Origin: Bryobacteraceae bacterium
GTDB taxonomy: Bacteria; Acidobacteriota; Terriglobia; Bryobacterales; Bryobacteraceae
Length of the DNA stretch: 64,000 bases
Direction of reading: 5' to 3'
NCBI GenBank assembly: GCA_019748195.1
Contig: JAIEPW010000043.1
Span: 62,001 to 126,000 of the forward strand
Below, in pieces: positions 34,346 to 42,323 of the stretch. Within the stretch, counting starts at the first letter, position 1. Every line of letters begins with the position of its first letter. A model generated the notes under the pieces. That model was not told the origin of the DNA and searched no databases. It saw only the letters and a list, made by a program, of their open reading frames with translations. The position numbers and the translations under genes are program-made.

Positions 34346-36823
34346 TTACTCGTATCTCAGCGCGACCATGGGATCGATCCGGGTTGCGCGCCGCGCCGGC
34401 AGGTAGCCCGCCAGCAGCGCGATCCCCGCCAGCAGAATCGTCGCCCCCGCCAGCGTCAGCGCGTCATGCTCGGAAATGCCGTAGAGCTGCGATTTTACGA
34501 AGCGCGTAAGGTACCAGGAGAGCGGCAACGCCACCGCGATGCCGGCCGCGGCCAGGATCGCCACCTCCCGCATCACCAGCCCGAGCACGTTGGAACGTTG
34601 CGCGCCCAAGGCCATGCGGACGCCGATCTCTCGCGTCCGCCTGGCCACGCTGTACGCCATCACGCCGTACAGCCCGACAGCCGCCAGCAGCGTGGCAAGC
34701 GCGCCCGCGGCGGTGGAAAGCGAGGCCACCATGCGCTCGGCGAACAGCGATTCGTCCGCCTGCGCCTCCATCGTCTTCACCCCGAACACCGGCAGGTTGG
34801 CGTCGGCTCGCCGCACTTCCTCCCGCAGCGCCGCCGCCAGTTGCGTGGGATCGCCCGAAGTGCGGACAAAGAACGTCATCTGGCCCAGCGTCTCGTCCTG
34901 AGAATAAGGCAGGAACACCTGGCGCGGATTGTTTTCGCGGACGTTGGCGTATTTGCTGTCGCCCACGACTCCCACGATCTCGAACTCAGGCTTGTAGTCG
35001 CGGCCGTAGGTGAAGTGCTTGCCGATCGCATTCTGGCCCTTGAAGAAGTAATCGACGAATTTCTTGTTGACGATCGCCACCTTCGGCGCGGTCAGCCCGT
35101 CCTTGGCGGAGAAGTCGCGGCCTTGCAGCATCGGGATGCCCAGGGTCTGGAAATAGCCCGGCCCTACCGCGTTGAACAACGGGTTGGTGTCCTCGCCTTC
35201 CTTGGCCTGATACCCCTCCACGCTTACCGTGGACATGTTCATATCGTCCGAAAGAGGCGTCACGTAGCCCAGGCTGGCGGCTTCCACCCCCGGCGTCGAG
35301 ACGAACGCCTGCTGCAGCCTTTCGAACAAAGCGACCGACCGCGGCGCTTTGTAGCCGTTCAGCAGCGGGTCCAGGGAAAACGTCAGAATCCGGTCCAGCC
35401 GCAGGCCGAGATCCGTGCTTCGCAGCAGGAACAGGCTTCGGGCGAACAATCCGGCGCCGATCAGCAGGAGCAGGGAAAGGGCCACCTGCGCCGATACGAG
35501 TCCCTTGCGGAGCCGGGCCTGCCCGCCGGAACCGAGGTTCGCCGCCTGATCCTTGAGCGTGGGAGCAAGCACCGGGCGGGTGGCTTGCAGCGCGGGCGCC
35601 AGCCCGAACACCAAGCCAGTCAACAGGCTCAGGCCAAACGCGAACGACAGGACGCGAAGATCCGGCGTTCCGGTAAGCCCGAACACCCGGACCTCCGCGG
35701 GCATCGTCTGGATCAATAGGTCCACGCACCAATACGACAGCAGCACTCCGGCGCAACCGGACGCCAGCGACAGCATCATGCTCTCGATGAGCAACTGGCG
35801 GATCAGACGGCCGCGCGAGGCGCCCAGCGCCAGCCGCACCGCGATTTCCTTCTGCCTTCCGGCGGCCCGCGCCAGCAGCAGGTTCGCCACATTCGCGCAC
35901 GCGATCAGCAGCACCATGCCCACCATCGCCATCAGCAGGCTGAGCGGCTTTAAGGCGCCCGCCCGCCGCTCCGTCCGCCCTTGACCTCCCGGGTCCAGGG
36001 TGATTTGCTTGGCAAGGTAGCGCTCGCGGAACCGCTGTGACGGCCCTTCGATTGCCTTCAGATCCGCCTCGAACACGCCCCGCGCGAAGGTGTTCAGCCC
36101 CACCTGAGCCTGCTCCCGGCTGAGCCCCGGCTTCAACCGCGCGATCAGATTGAGGAACCACGCCGCCCGATTGTCGACCTGATCCCAGGTGGGCGTGATC
36201 ACTTTCTTCATCGCCAAGGGAACGAACAGGTCGGTGGAGGCGGCGATGGACGACCCGGGAAAGCCCTGAGGCGCGATCCCGACCACCGTGAACGAGAGCC
36301 CGTTCAGTTTCACCTCTCGGTTCACGGCGTCCATCTGTCCGCCGAAACGGCGGATCCAGAAATCGTGGGAGATCACCGCCACCGGATGCCCGCCCCGCAC
36401 CTGGTCGTCGGCGTCCGTGAGCAACCTCCCGGCCCGGGGGGCTAACCCGAGAACCTCAAAGTAATTCCCCGTCACGAGTTCCGCGCGGGCGCGTTGCGTT
36501 TGCGTCCCTTCGCTGAAGCTCACCGGTGCTCCGAAGAACGCGGTTACCCCGGAGAACACCGGGCTACCCTTGCGGATGTCCTGGAACTGCCCGAAGCTGA
36601 AGACGTTAGACCCAAAGACAGAGCCGCTAAAAGGACCGCCGATCTTCAGGTAAACCAACTCGCCCGGGTTCTTTAGCGGCATTAAGCGCAGCAGTAAGTG
36701 GTCAAACAGCGTGAAGATGGCCGTATTCGCTCCGATCCCCAACGCGATCGAGAGGATCGCGATCGAAGTGAAAAGCGGGCTCTTGCGCAGGTTGCGGATA
36801 GAGAATCGAATATCGGCAAGCAT
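34346..36823 (-). CDS. ADOP-type ABC transporter permease (MacB/FtsX family)
   Basis: An 825-residue duplicated permease. It starts MLADIRFSIRNLRKSPLFTS with a first helix, then a MacB periplasmic core, an FtsX block (GRQKEIAVRLALGASRGRLIRQ), a second periplasmic part and a second FtsX block (REIGVRMALGAQRSNVLGLV). It ends in the family signature RATRIDPMVALRYE. Unlike the copy at 669 it lacks the N-terminal ADOP domain and no PadR gene is adjacent. A dyad operator lies directly upstream. Confidence 0.92.
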   Translation of the reverse strand: MLADIRFSIRNLRKSPLFTSIAILSIALGIGANTAIFTLFDHLLLRLMPLKNPGELVYLKIGGPFSGSVFGSNVFSFGQFQDIRKGSPVFSGVTAFFGAPVSFSEGTQTQRARAELVTGNYFEVLGLAPRAGRLLTDADDQVRGGHPVAVISHDFWIRRFGGQMDAVNREVKLNGLSFTVVGIAPQGFPGSSIAASTDLFVPLAMKKVITPTWDQVDNRAAWFLNLIARLKPGLSREQAQVGLNTFARGVFEADLKAIEGPSQRFRERYLAKQITLDPGGQGRTERRAGALKPLSLLMAMVGMVLLIACANVANLLLARAAGRQKEIAVRLALGASRGRLIRQLLIESMMLSLASGCAGVLLSYWCVDLLIQTMPAEVRVFGLTGTPDLRVLSFAFGLSLLTGLVFGLAPALQATRPVLAPTLKDQAANLGSGGQARLRKGLVSAQVALSLLLLIGAGLFARSLFLLRSTDLGLRLDRILTFSLDPLLNGYKAPRSVALFERLQQAFVSTPGVEAASLGYVTPLSDDMNMSTVSVEGYQAKEGEDTNPLFNAVGPGYFQTLGIPMLQGRDFSAKDGLTAPKVAIVNKKFVDYFFKGQNAIGKHFTYGRDYKPEFEIVGVVGDSKYANVRENNPRQVFLPYSQDETLGQMTFFVRTSGDPTQLAAALREEVRRADANLPVFGVKTMEAQADESLFAERMVASLSTAAGALATLLAAVGLYGVMAYSVARRTREIGVRMALGAQRSNVLGLVMREVAILAAAGIAVALPLSWYLTRFVKSQLYGISEHDALTLAGATILLAGIALLAGYLPARRATRIDPMVALRYE

Positions 36824-36826
36824 GGG

Positions 36827-36847
36827 AGTGCTACGAGATGTAGCACT
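36827..36847 (-). promoter_or_regulatory. dyad operator just upstream of the second ADOP gene
   Basis: A perfect 8-bp inverted repeat, AGTGCTAC-GAGAT-GTAGCACT, ends four bases from the ATG of the ADOP gene at 36823. Its position over the ribosome-binding region and its symmetry suggest a repressor site, for example for a PadR or BlaI/MecI-type regulator encoded elsewhere. It could also form an mRNA hairpin that limits translation. The regulator is not identifiable from the window. Confidence 0.5.
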
Positions 36848-37027
36848 TTACCTTCCACTTGTAAGTACATGAAAAGAGTCGTGAAGTTCGCGCCGAGCTG
36901 TCCGCTTGTGGGATTTTCCTGCGCGGCGAAAAAAAACTTGAGCCGATTTCGCCCCGGTCCACGCGCTATCCAGTGTCGGAGGATTGCAGGAGGCCCGGCA
37001 AGGCCGCCCGCGACCCAAAACTTTGAA

Positions 37028-37052
37028 GGAGGACGGCAGCGCACCGTCCTCC
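37028..37052 (-). terminator. terminator hairpin after the kinase gene
   Basis: A perfect 9-bp stem GGAGGACGG (37028-37036) / CCGTCCTCC (37044-37052) with a 7-base loop, 12 bases beyond the kinase stop. On the minus strand it is followed by TTCAAAGTTTT, a moderate T-rich tail. It would separate the sigma factor-kinase unit from the ADOP gene. The region from here to 36848 contains no gene. Confidence 0.7.
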
Positions 37053-37064
37053 GCATCCAAACCG

Positions 37065-38756
37065 TTACCGGCTCAGCCTCTGCTGCACGCTCCCCTGATT
37101 CGAGCTATCCGCCAGCGCCAGCGCTTTTTCATACGTTTGGCGAGCTTCTGACCCGTTGCCTCGTGCGCGCTGCAGATCCCCGATCCTGAGGTAATCGTCG
37201 ACAATGCCGCGCCGCAGGGCGGTGTTTCCCTCCGAGATGCGGACCAGGCGGTCCAGATAATCGAGCGCGTACCGGATGGCCGCGTCGGGATCGGGCTGCG
37301 TGGCCAGGCCGGCAACGGTGCTGCGCGCGTACTCGCGGGACAGCGCGGACTGCTGCTCGACAATCGCCATGGTCCGCCGGACCCGGGCGGCCGCCTCCCA
37401 GTTGGCGATCGCCGCCGCCACCAGCAGCGCCAGACCGGCCAGCGCCGCCAGGACTCCCGCTTTGTGGCGGCTTAGGAACTTGCCCGCGCGGTAGCCGGGC
37501 TTGTCGCCGCGCGCCACGACAGGCAGGCCTTCCAGGTGACGCCGGATATCCTCGGAGAACTGGTCCGCGGAAGCGTAGCGGCGCTCCGGCTCCTGCCGCA
37601 GGGCTTTCAAGATGATGTTGTCGAGGTCGCCCGCCAGTTTGCGCCGCAGACGCTTGCGCGAAGCCTCGCGCGACTCTTGCCCGGATCCGGCATCGGGAGC
37701 GCGCATCTGCAACGTGGAATCGGGAACCGCCATCTGCTCGTCGGTGAGGACGACATCGGAGGGGCGCTCCAGCTTGCCGTCGAGAATCGCTTCGCGCAGC
37801 GTCTGGAAGTCGCGCTGCGCCACGGCGTAGGGAGATCGGCCGGTCAGCAGCCGGTACAGCAGAACGCCGAGGGAATAGATATCACTCGCGGTGGTGATGG
37901 TGTCGCCCCGCACCTGCTCCGGACTGGCGCAGTCGATGGTCATGGGACGCATGTAGATTTGCGTCTGCTGCGAATCGCCGGGAGACAGTCCGGGGCGCAG
38001 CACCTTGGCGATGCCGAAATCGAGGAGCTTCGCGGTTCGGTCTCCGGTCACCAGGATGTTGCCGGGCTTGATGTCGCGATGCACGATCAGGTTCTGATGC
38101 GCGTACTGCACCGCGGAGCACACCTGCCGGAAGAGCTTCAGCCTCTCGGTGATACTGAGGTGATTCTGTTCGCAATAGCGGTCAATCGGCGTGCCCTCGA
38201 CATACTCCATCACCAGGTAGGGGATGCCGTCGTCGGTGGAACCGCCGTCGATCAGCCGGGCGATGTTGGCGTGGTTCAGGCTTGCCAGCATCTGGCGCTC
38301 CATGCGGAAGCGGCGCAGGATCTCGTGGGTATCCATGCCGCGGCGCACCAGCTTGATGGCCACCTTGTGATTGAAATCCTGCTCGGCGCGCACCGCTTCG
38401 TACACCGCGCCCATGCCGCCCCTGCCGATCCGCCGCCGCAGCTCGAACTGGCCGATACGATGGCCCGGCTCATAATCGCTGGGGTCGTCCTCGGAGTACA
38501 ACGCGGTCTGCGACATCAGCGTGTTGTCCTCGAAGAGCGACTTCGAGATCAGCGTCTGATCGAGCTGCGCCACGGGCTTGTTCAGGAATTGCGTGGATTC
38601 CTCGTAGGAGGCGAGGAGCGCGTGGATCTCCTCCCGCAAGTCCGCGTCGCCTCCGCAGGCCTGATCCAGATACCTGGAACGTTCGGCGGCGGGGCGTTCG
38701 AGTGTCGCGTCAAAGATCTGACGAACCAGCGCCCACCGCTCCGGAGTCACTCGCAT
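37065..38756 (-). CDS. membrane Ser/Thr protein kinase (short form)
   Basis: A 563-residue Hanks-type kinase. The first 60 residues (MRVTPERWALVRQIFDATLE onward) are the usual acidobacterial leader. The kinase domain (about 104-410) has GRGGMGAVYE, Lys135, HRDIKPGN with Asp228 and Asn233, and DFG with Asp246, so it should be active. One transmembrane helix lies at about 433-452. The outer part is only 110 residues with perhaps one and a half TPR units, whereas relatives often carry several hundred TPR residues here. The start overlaps the ECF sigma gene by 47 bases. Confidence 0.9.
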   Translation of the reverse strand: MRVTPERWALVRQIFDATLERPAAERSRYLDQACGGDADLREEIHALLASYEESTQFLNKPVAQLDQTLISKSLFEDNTLMSQTALYSEDDPSDYEPGHRIGQFELRRRIGRGGMGAVYEAVRAEQDFNHKVAIKLVRRGMDTHEILRRFRMERQMLASLNHANIARLIDGGSTDDGIPYLVMEYVEGTPIDRYCEQNHLSITERLKLFRQVCSAVQYAHQNLIVHRDIKPGNILVTGDRTAKLLDFGIAKVLRPGLSPGDSQQTQIYMRPMTIDCASPEQVRGDTITTASDIYSLGVLLYRLLTGRSPYAVAQRDFQTLREAILDGKLERPSDVVLTDEQMAVPDSTLQMRAPDAGSGQESREASRKRLRRKLAGDLDNIILKALRQEPERRYASADQFSEDIRRHLEGLPVVARGDKPGYRAGKFLSRHKAGVLAALAGLALLVAAAIANWEAAARVRRTMAIVEQQSALSREYARSTVAGLATQPDPDAAIRYALDYLDRLVRISEGNTALRRGIVDDYLRIGDLQRARGNGSEARQTYEKALALADSSNQGSVQQRLSR

Positions 38757-39315
38757 CCTCCTTGCTGATCTCGCGGTGCAGCCAGGCGCGAGCCGAGTTC
38801 CAGCTTCTCTTCACTGTCGCCGGGGAACAGCCAAGCACGTCCGCGGTCTCTTCGACGCTTAACCCGCCGAAAAAGCGCAGCTCCACCATGCGCGCCTGGT
38901 TGGGATCGAGCGCCGCCAGCTTCACCAGCGCCGCGTCGAGCGCGATCACGTCCAGCGGCTTTTGCTCGCTGATCGCCATGGCGTCTTCGAGCAGCACGCG
39001 CTGCCCGTCGCCGCCGCGGCGCGCCGCCCGGCGCCTGCGGGCGTAATCGAGCAGAATGCGGCGCATCTGGGTAGCCGCCACGGCCAGGAAATGCCCGCGG
39101 CTCTCCATCCGCGCCCGCTGATCCACCAACCGGATGTAGGCTTCGTGCACCAGCGCGGTGGGCTGCAGCGTATGCTCGCCGCGCTCCCGGCGGAAATACA
39201 AACGGGCGAGCCGGTGCAGCTCGTCGTAAACCAGCGGCAGCAGGCGATTGATCGCGTCCTTGTCGCCCTTGCCGAAATCCACGAGTAACCGCGTTACTTC
39301 TCCGCTGTGGTCCAT
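38710..39315 (-). CDS. ECF sigma factor of the kinase-linked acidobacterial type
   Basis: A 201-residue extracytoplasmic-function sigma factor. Region 2 is at about 15-85 (YDELHRLARLYFRRERGEHTLQPTALVHEAYIRL), with region 4 at about 135-185 including the helix-turn-helix LSVEETADVLGCSPATVKR. This class is typically encoded beside a Ser/Thr kinase in Acidobacteria and Planctomycetes and lacks a classical anti-sigma factor. The last 47 bases are shared with the kinase start, which implies coupled translation. Confidence 0.93.
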   Translation of the reverse strand: MDHSGEVTRLLVDFGKGDKDAINRLLPLVYDELHRLARLYFRRERGEHTLQPTALVHEAYIRLVDQRARMESRGHFLAVAATQMRRILLDYARRRRAARRGGDGQRVLLEDAMAISEQKPLDVIALDAALVKLAALDPNQARMVELRFFGGLSVEETADVLGCSPATVKRSWNSARAWLHREISKEDASDSGAVGAGSSDL

Positions 39316-39410
39316 GTGTCGTTGAGCCTGAGGCGAATTATATCCGATGGATGCGCCGGGGTGGACCGGTCCGCCGGGAACTTCCGCCGCGGCGCGGTGT
39401 CCAGGTGTAC

Positions 39411-39806
39411 ATGCAAACCGGCGCGGAACAGAATTGCGCGATCAACGTCACCCCGCTCATCGATGTGCTGCTGGTATTGCTGATCATCTTTCTGGTGATC
39501 ACGCCGGTGACCTCCACCGGCTTACCGGCGCTTGCCCCGGAGACGGCGACGGCGGCCGCGCCGGAACAGCCGGACGCCCTTGTCGTTTCGATCGGCGCCG
39601 ACGGCGCAATCCGCGTCAACCGGCGTCCCGTGACCCTGAGCGAGCTTCCCGGCGTGCTGCGCGAAGCGTTTGCCGTTCGTCCGGCAACGGTGCTGTTCGT
39701 GCACGGATCGCCGGAACTGGCCTTCGGTGACGTGGCGGCGGTGATCGACATCGGGCGCGGCGCGGGGTGGGAACGGATCGGCCTGATGCCGGCCGGGGCT
39801 CCCTAG
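39411..39806 (+). CDS. ExbD/TolR-like biopolymer transport protein
   Basis: A 131-residue protein starting at ATG 39411: a short cytoplasmic N-terminus, one transmembrane helix with the essential aspartate (INVTPLIDVLLVLLIIFLV), and a periplasmic ExbD/TolR fold. ExbD works with ExbB to energise TonB-dependent uptake or TolQ-type processes. No exbB or tonB gene is adjacent; it stands alone between the divergent ECF sigma gene and the convergent mmsA gene. The TonB receptor of the island (55079-58453) would need such a motor, but a link is only inference. Confidence 0.88.
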   Translation: MQTGAEQNCAINVTPLIDVLLVLLIIFLVITPVTSTGLPALAPETATAAAPEQPDALVVSIGADGAIRVNRRPVTLSELPGVLREAFAVRPATVLFVHGSPELAFGDVAAVIDIGRGAGWERIGLMPAGAP

Positions 39807-39812
39807 CTTCGC

Positions 39813-41324
39813 TTAACGCACCTGCGGGAAGCCCAGATCCACCTTGCTGCCGGCCGGGTCCGGCCAGCGGCTGGTGACCACCTTGCCTCGCGTGTAGAAC
39901 TGAACGCCTTCGGGACCGTAAATGTGCAGGTCTCCGAAGAGGGAAGCCTTCCAACCGCCGAAGCTGTAGTAAGCCACCGGAACCGGAATGGGCACGTTGA
40001 TGCCGACCATGCCCGCTTCCACCTCGAACTGGAAGCGCCGGGCGGCGCCGCCGTCCCTGGTGAAGATGGCCACGCCGTTGCCGTAGGGGTTGGTGTTCAC
40101 CAGCCGGACCGCCTCCTCGTAAGTGTTCACGCGCACCACGCTGAGCACCGGGCCGAAGATCTCCTCGTCGTAACAGCGCATGCCCGGCTTCACTCCATCC
40201 AACAGGGAGGCGCCCAGGAAGAACCCGTCGCGCTCCGCGGCTGCCGCCTCGCGTCCATCCACCACGACCTGGGCGCCCTCCCCAGGAGCGCCGGCGATGT
40301 AGCCGGCAACGCGATCGCGATGCTCGCGCGTGATCAGCGGGCCGAGCTCATTGCCGTCCTCGTCGCCGGGGCCGATACGAATTTTGGGGATGCGCTCGCG
40401 AATGGCCTCGATCACGGGGTCGGCCGCGCTGCCCACCGCCACCAGCACCGAGATCGCCATGCAGCGTTCCCCGGCCGAGCCGTAGGCAGCCGAGACCGCG
40501 GCATCCGCCGCCATTCCGATATCGGCGTCGGGCAGCACCACCATGTGATTCTTGGCGCCGCCCAGCGCCTGGACGCGCTTGCCGTTGCGGGTCGCCGTTT
40601 CATAGATCGACCGCGCCACGGGCGTGGAGCCGACAAAGCTCACGGCCTTGACCTCGGGATGCTCCAGCAGCCGGTCCACGGCGGCCTTGTCGCCCTGAAT
40701 GATATTGAAGACGCCGCCGGGAATACCCGCCTGGTGGATCAGTTTGGCCAGGATCAGGCTGGCGGAAGGATCCCTCTCCGAGGGCTTGAGCACGAATGTG
40801 TTGCCGCAAGCGATCCCGGTCGCGATCATCCACATCGGCACCATCGCCGGGAAGTTGAAGGGAGTGATGCCGGCCACCACGCCGAGCGGCTGCCGGATCT
40901 GGTACACGTCCACGCCACCGCTGGCCTGCTCGGAGAAGCCGCCCTTGAGCAGGTTCGGAATACCGCAGGCGAACTCGATGTTCTCCAGCCCGCGGGCGAC
41001 CTCGCCCATGGCGTCGGGCAGCGTCTTGCCGTGCTCGGCGGTGATCGCTTCGGCGATCGCGCGGCGATTCTCGTGAACCAGTTGGCGAAGCTGGAACAGC
41101 AACTCCGCGCGGCGGGAAAGGGGCGTGGCCCGCCACTCCGGAAACGCCTTGGCCGCCGCCGCCACCGCCAGGTCGACTTCCTCCACGCTGGCGAACACTG
41201 TGTGCGCCCGAGGCTCGCCCGTGGCCGGGTTCCACACCACGCCGGATCGCCCGGACGACGATTCCACCGGCTTGCCGCCGATCCAATGGCTGATGCGCTT
41301 CACTGCGATACTGGAAGTGCTCAT
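39813..41324 (-). CDS. mmsA: CoA-acylating methylmalonate/malonate semialdehyde dehydrogenase
   Basis: A 503-residue aldehyde dehydrogenase that converts malonate semialdehyde to acetyl-CoA plus CO2 (or methylmalonate semialdehyde to propionyl-CoA) with NAD+ and CoA. The start at 41324 has GGGAGG five bases upstream. The catalytic cysteine is Cys288 (GSAGERCMAIS), and GGAKNHMVVLPDAD is the signature of this CoA-dependent branch, replacing the usual general-base glutamate motif. In inositol catabolism this is IolA, the last step. It is divergent from iolB with an operator between them. Confidence 0.93.
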   Translation of the reverse strand: MSTSSIAVKRISHWIGGKPVESSSGRSGVVWNPATGEPRAHTVFASVEEVDLAVAAAAKAFPEWRATPLSRRAELLFQLRQLVHENRRAIAEAITAEHGKTLPDAMGEVARGLENIEFACGIPNLLKGGFSEQASGGVDVYQIRQPLGVVAGITPFNFPAMVPMWMIATGIACGNTFVLKPSERDPSASLILAKLIHQAGIPGGVFNIIQGDKAAVDRLLEHPEVKAVSFVGSTPVARSIYETATRNGKRVQALGGAKNHMVVLPDADIGMAADAAVSAAYGSAGERCMAISVLVAVGSAADPVIEAIRERIPKIRIGPGDEDGNELGPLITREHRDRVAGYIAGAPGEGAQVVVDGREAAAAERDGFFLGASLLDGVKPGMRCYDEEIFGPVLSVVRVNTYEEAVRLVNTNPYGNGVAIFTRDGGAARRFQFEVEAGMVGINVPIPVPVAYYSFGGWKASLFGDLHIYGPEGVQFYTRGKVVTSRWPDPAGSKVDLGFPQVR

Positions 41325-41400
41325 GAAACCTCCCGGGCCGGACCGATTCGGTGTGCCGCCGCTACCTGAACTTATCACAGCGGAGCGTAGCCGCTGCTGC

Positions 41401-41430
41401 TTGACAGGTTTGCGAAGAGTATGGGATAAA
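41401..41430 (+). promoter_or_regulatory. sigma-70-like promoter of the iolB operon
   Basis: A consensus -35 TTGACA (41401-41406), an 18-base spacer and GATAAA (41425-41430) as -10. Transcription would start near 41437, exactly at the left edge of the palindromic operator, so a bound repressor would block initiation. Confidence 0.6.
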
Positions 41431-41436
41431 CGGCAG

Positions 41437-41450
41437 TGCAACCGTGTGCA
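41437..41450. promoter_or_regulatory. LacI-type operator, site 1 (iolB/mmsA)
   Basis: TGCAACCGTGTGCA matches the island consensus TGCACACGTGTGCA at 12 of 14 positions, keeping the central CG and both outer TGCA halves. It lies between divergent mmsA and iolB, at the predicted iolB transcription start. Central-CG palindromes of this kind are characteristic of LacI-family operators. Confidence 0.75.
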
Positions 41451-41462
41451 GGAGATTGCCCG

Positions 41463-42323
41463 TTGAGCTCACCGGCCCTGCTTTTCCGCCCCCAATTACC
41501 GGCCGCGAGCTCGGGACCGCTGCTCCGCGTCACACCGGAATCGGCCGGCTTTCAGTTCCTCACGTTTGAGGTCCGGCGCCTGGCCGCGGGCGAGCAATAC
41601 GCAGCGGAAACCGCCGGCAGCGAGCTCGCGATCGTGATGCTCGGCGGCGTTTGTTCCGTTCACTCGCGGGCGGGCGCCTGGCCGCGGGTCGGCAGACGCG
41701 AGAACGTCTTCGCCGGCATGCCTTATGCCGTGTATCTTCCACCCGGAACGGCGTACGAAATACGCGCCGATTCCCACTGCGAGTTCGCGTTATGCTCCTG
41801 TCCCGCGGAGGAAAGCTTCCCCGCGCGGTTGATTCGCCCGGCCGACGTGGAGATCGAGATCCGTGGGGGCGGAAACGCCACCCGGCAAATCAACAAGATC
41901 ATCCAACCGGAATTCCCGGCGCAGCGGCTGCTGATTGTCGAGGTTTATACCCCCAGCGGCAACTGGTCCAGCTATCCGCCCCACAAGCACGACGTGCATC
42001 AACCGCCCGGCGAAGTGGATCTGGAGGAAATCTACTACTACCGCATCGACCGGGCCGAGGGCTACGCGATCCAGCGCGTCTACACCAGGGACAAGCGCCT
42101 GGACGCCACGCTGACGGTGCGCGATGGCGAACTGGTTCTGATTCCGGAGGGCTATCATCCGGTGGCGGCGGCGCACGGCTACAACGTGTATTACCTGAAC
42201 GTGCTGGCGGGCTCGGCGCGCTCCATGGCCGCCAGCGACGACCCTGACTACGCCTGGGTGCGGCAGACATGGACGGACAAAGACCCCAGGGTTCCGGTGG
42301 TCCGTCCAGCGGAGGGGGAGTGA
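41463..42323 (+). CDS. iolB: 5-deoxy-glucuronate isomerase
   Basis: A 286-residue bicupin of the IolB family, which converts 5-deoxy-D-glucuronate to 2-deoxy-5-keto-D-gluconate in myo-inositol breakdown. I use the TTG at 41463, because AGGAGA stands seven bases before it; an upstream GTG at 41436 would lie in the operator. The metal site is seen as YPPHKHDVHQ with a following EEIYYYRI and VPxGYHP-type histidine (IPEGYHPVAAAHGYNVYYLN). Length is normal. First gene of the iolB-iolD-iolE-VOC operon. Confidence 0.93.
   Translation: MSSPALLFRPQLPAASSGPLLRVTPESAGFQFLTFEVRRLAAGEQYAAETAGSELAIVMLGGVCSVHSRAGAWPRVGRRENVFAGMPYAVYLPPGTAYEIRADSHCEFALCSCPAEESFPARLIRPADVEIEIRGGGNATRQINKIIQPEFPAQRLLIVEVYTPSGNWSSYPPHKHDVHQPPGEVDLEEIYYYRIDRAEGYAIQRVYTRDKRLDATLTVRDGELVLIPEGYHPVAAAHGYNVYYLNVLAGSARSMAASDDPDYAWVRQTWTDKDPRVPVVRPAEGE

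Noticed and set aside
37065-38756. Kinase gene as a frameshifted pseudogene
   Set aside because: All catalytic residues and the membrane helix are present, the frame is open, and a terminator follows at once. It is short, but nothing downstream to 36848 continues the TPR part in another frame.
41436-41462. GTG at 41436 as the iolB start
   Set aside because: It would lie within the operator and at the predicted transcription start, and it lacks a ribosome site. The TTG at 41463 has AGGAGA at good spacing.
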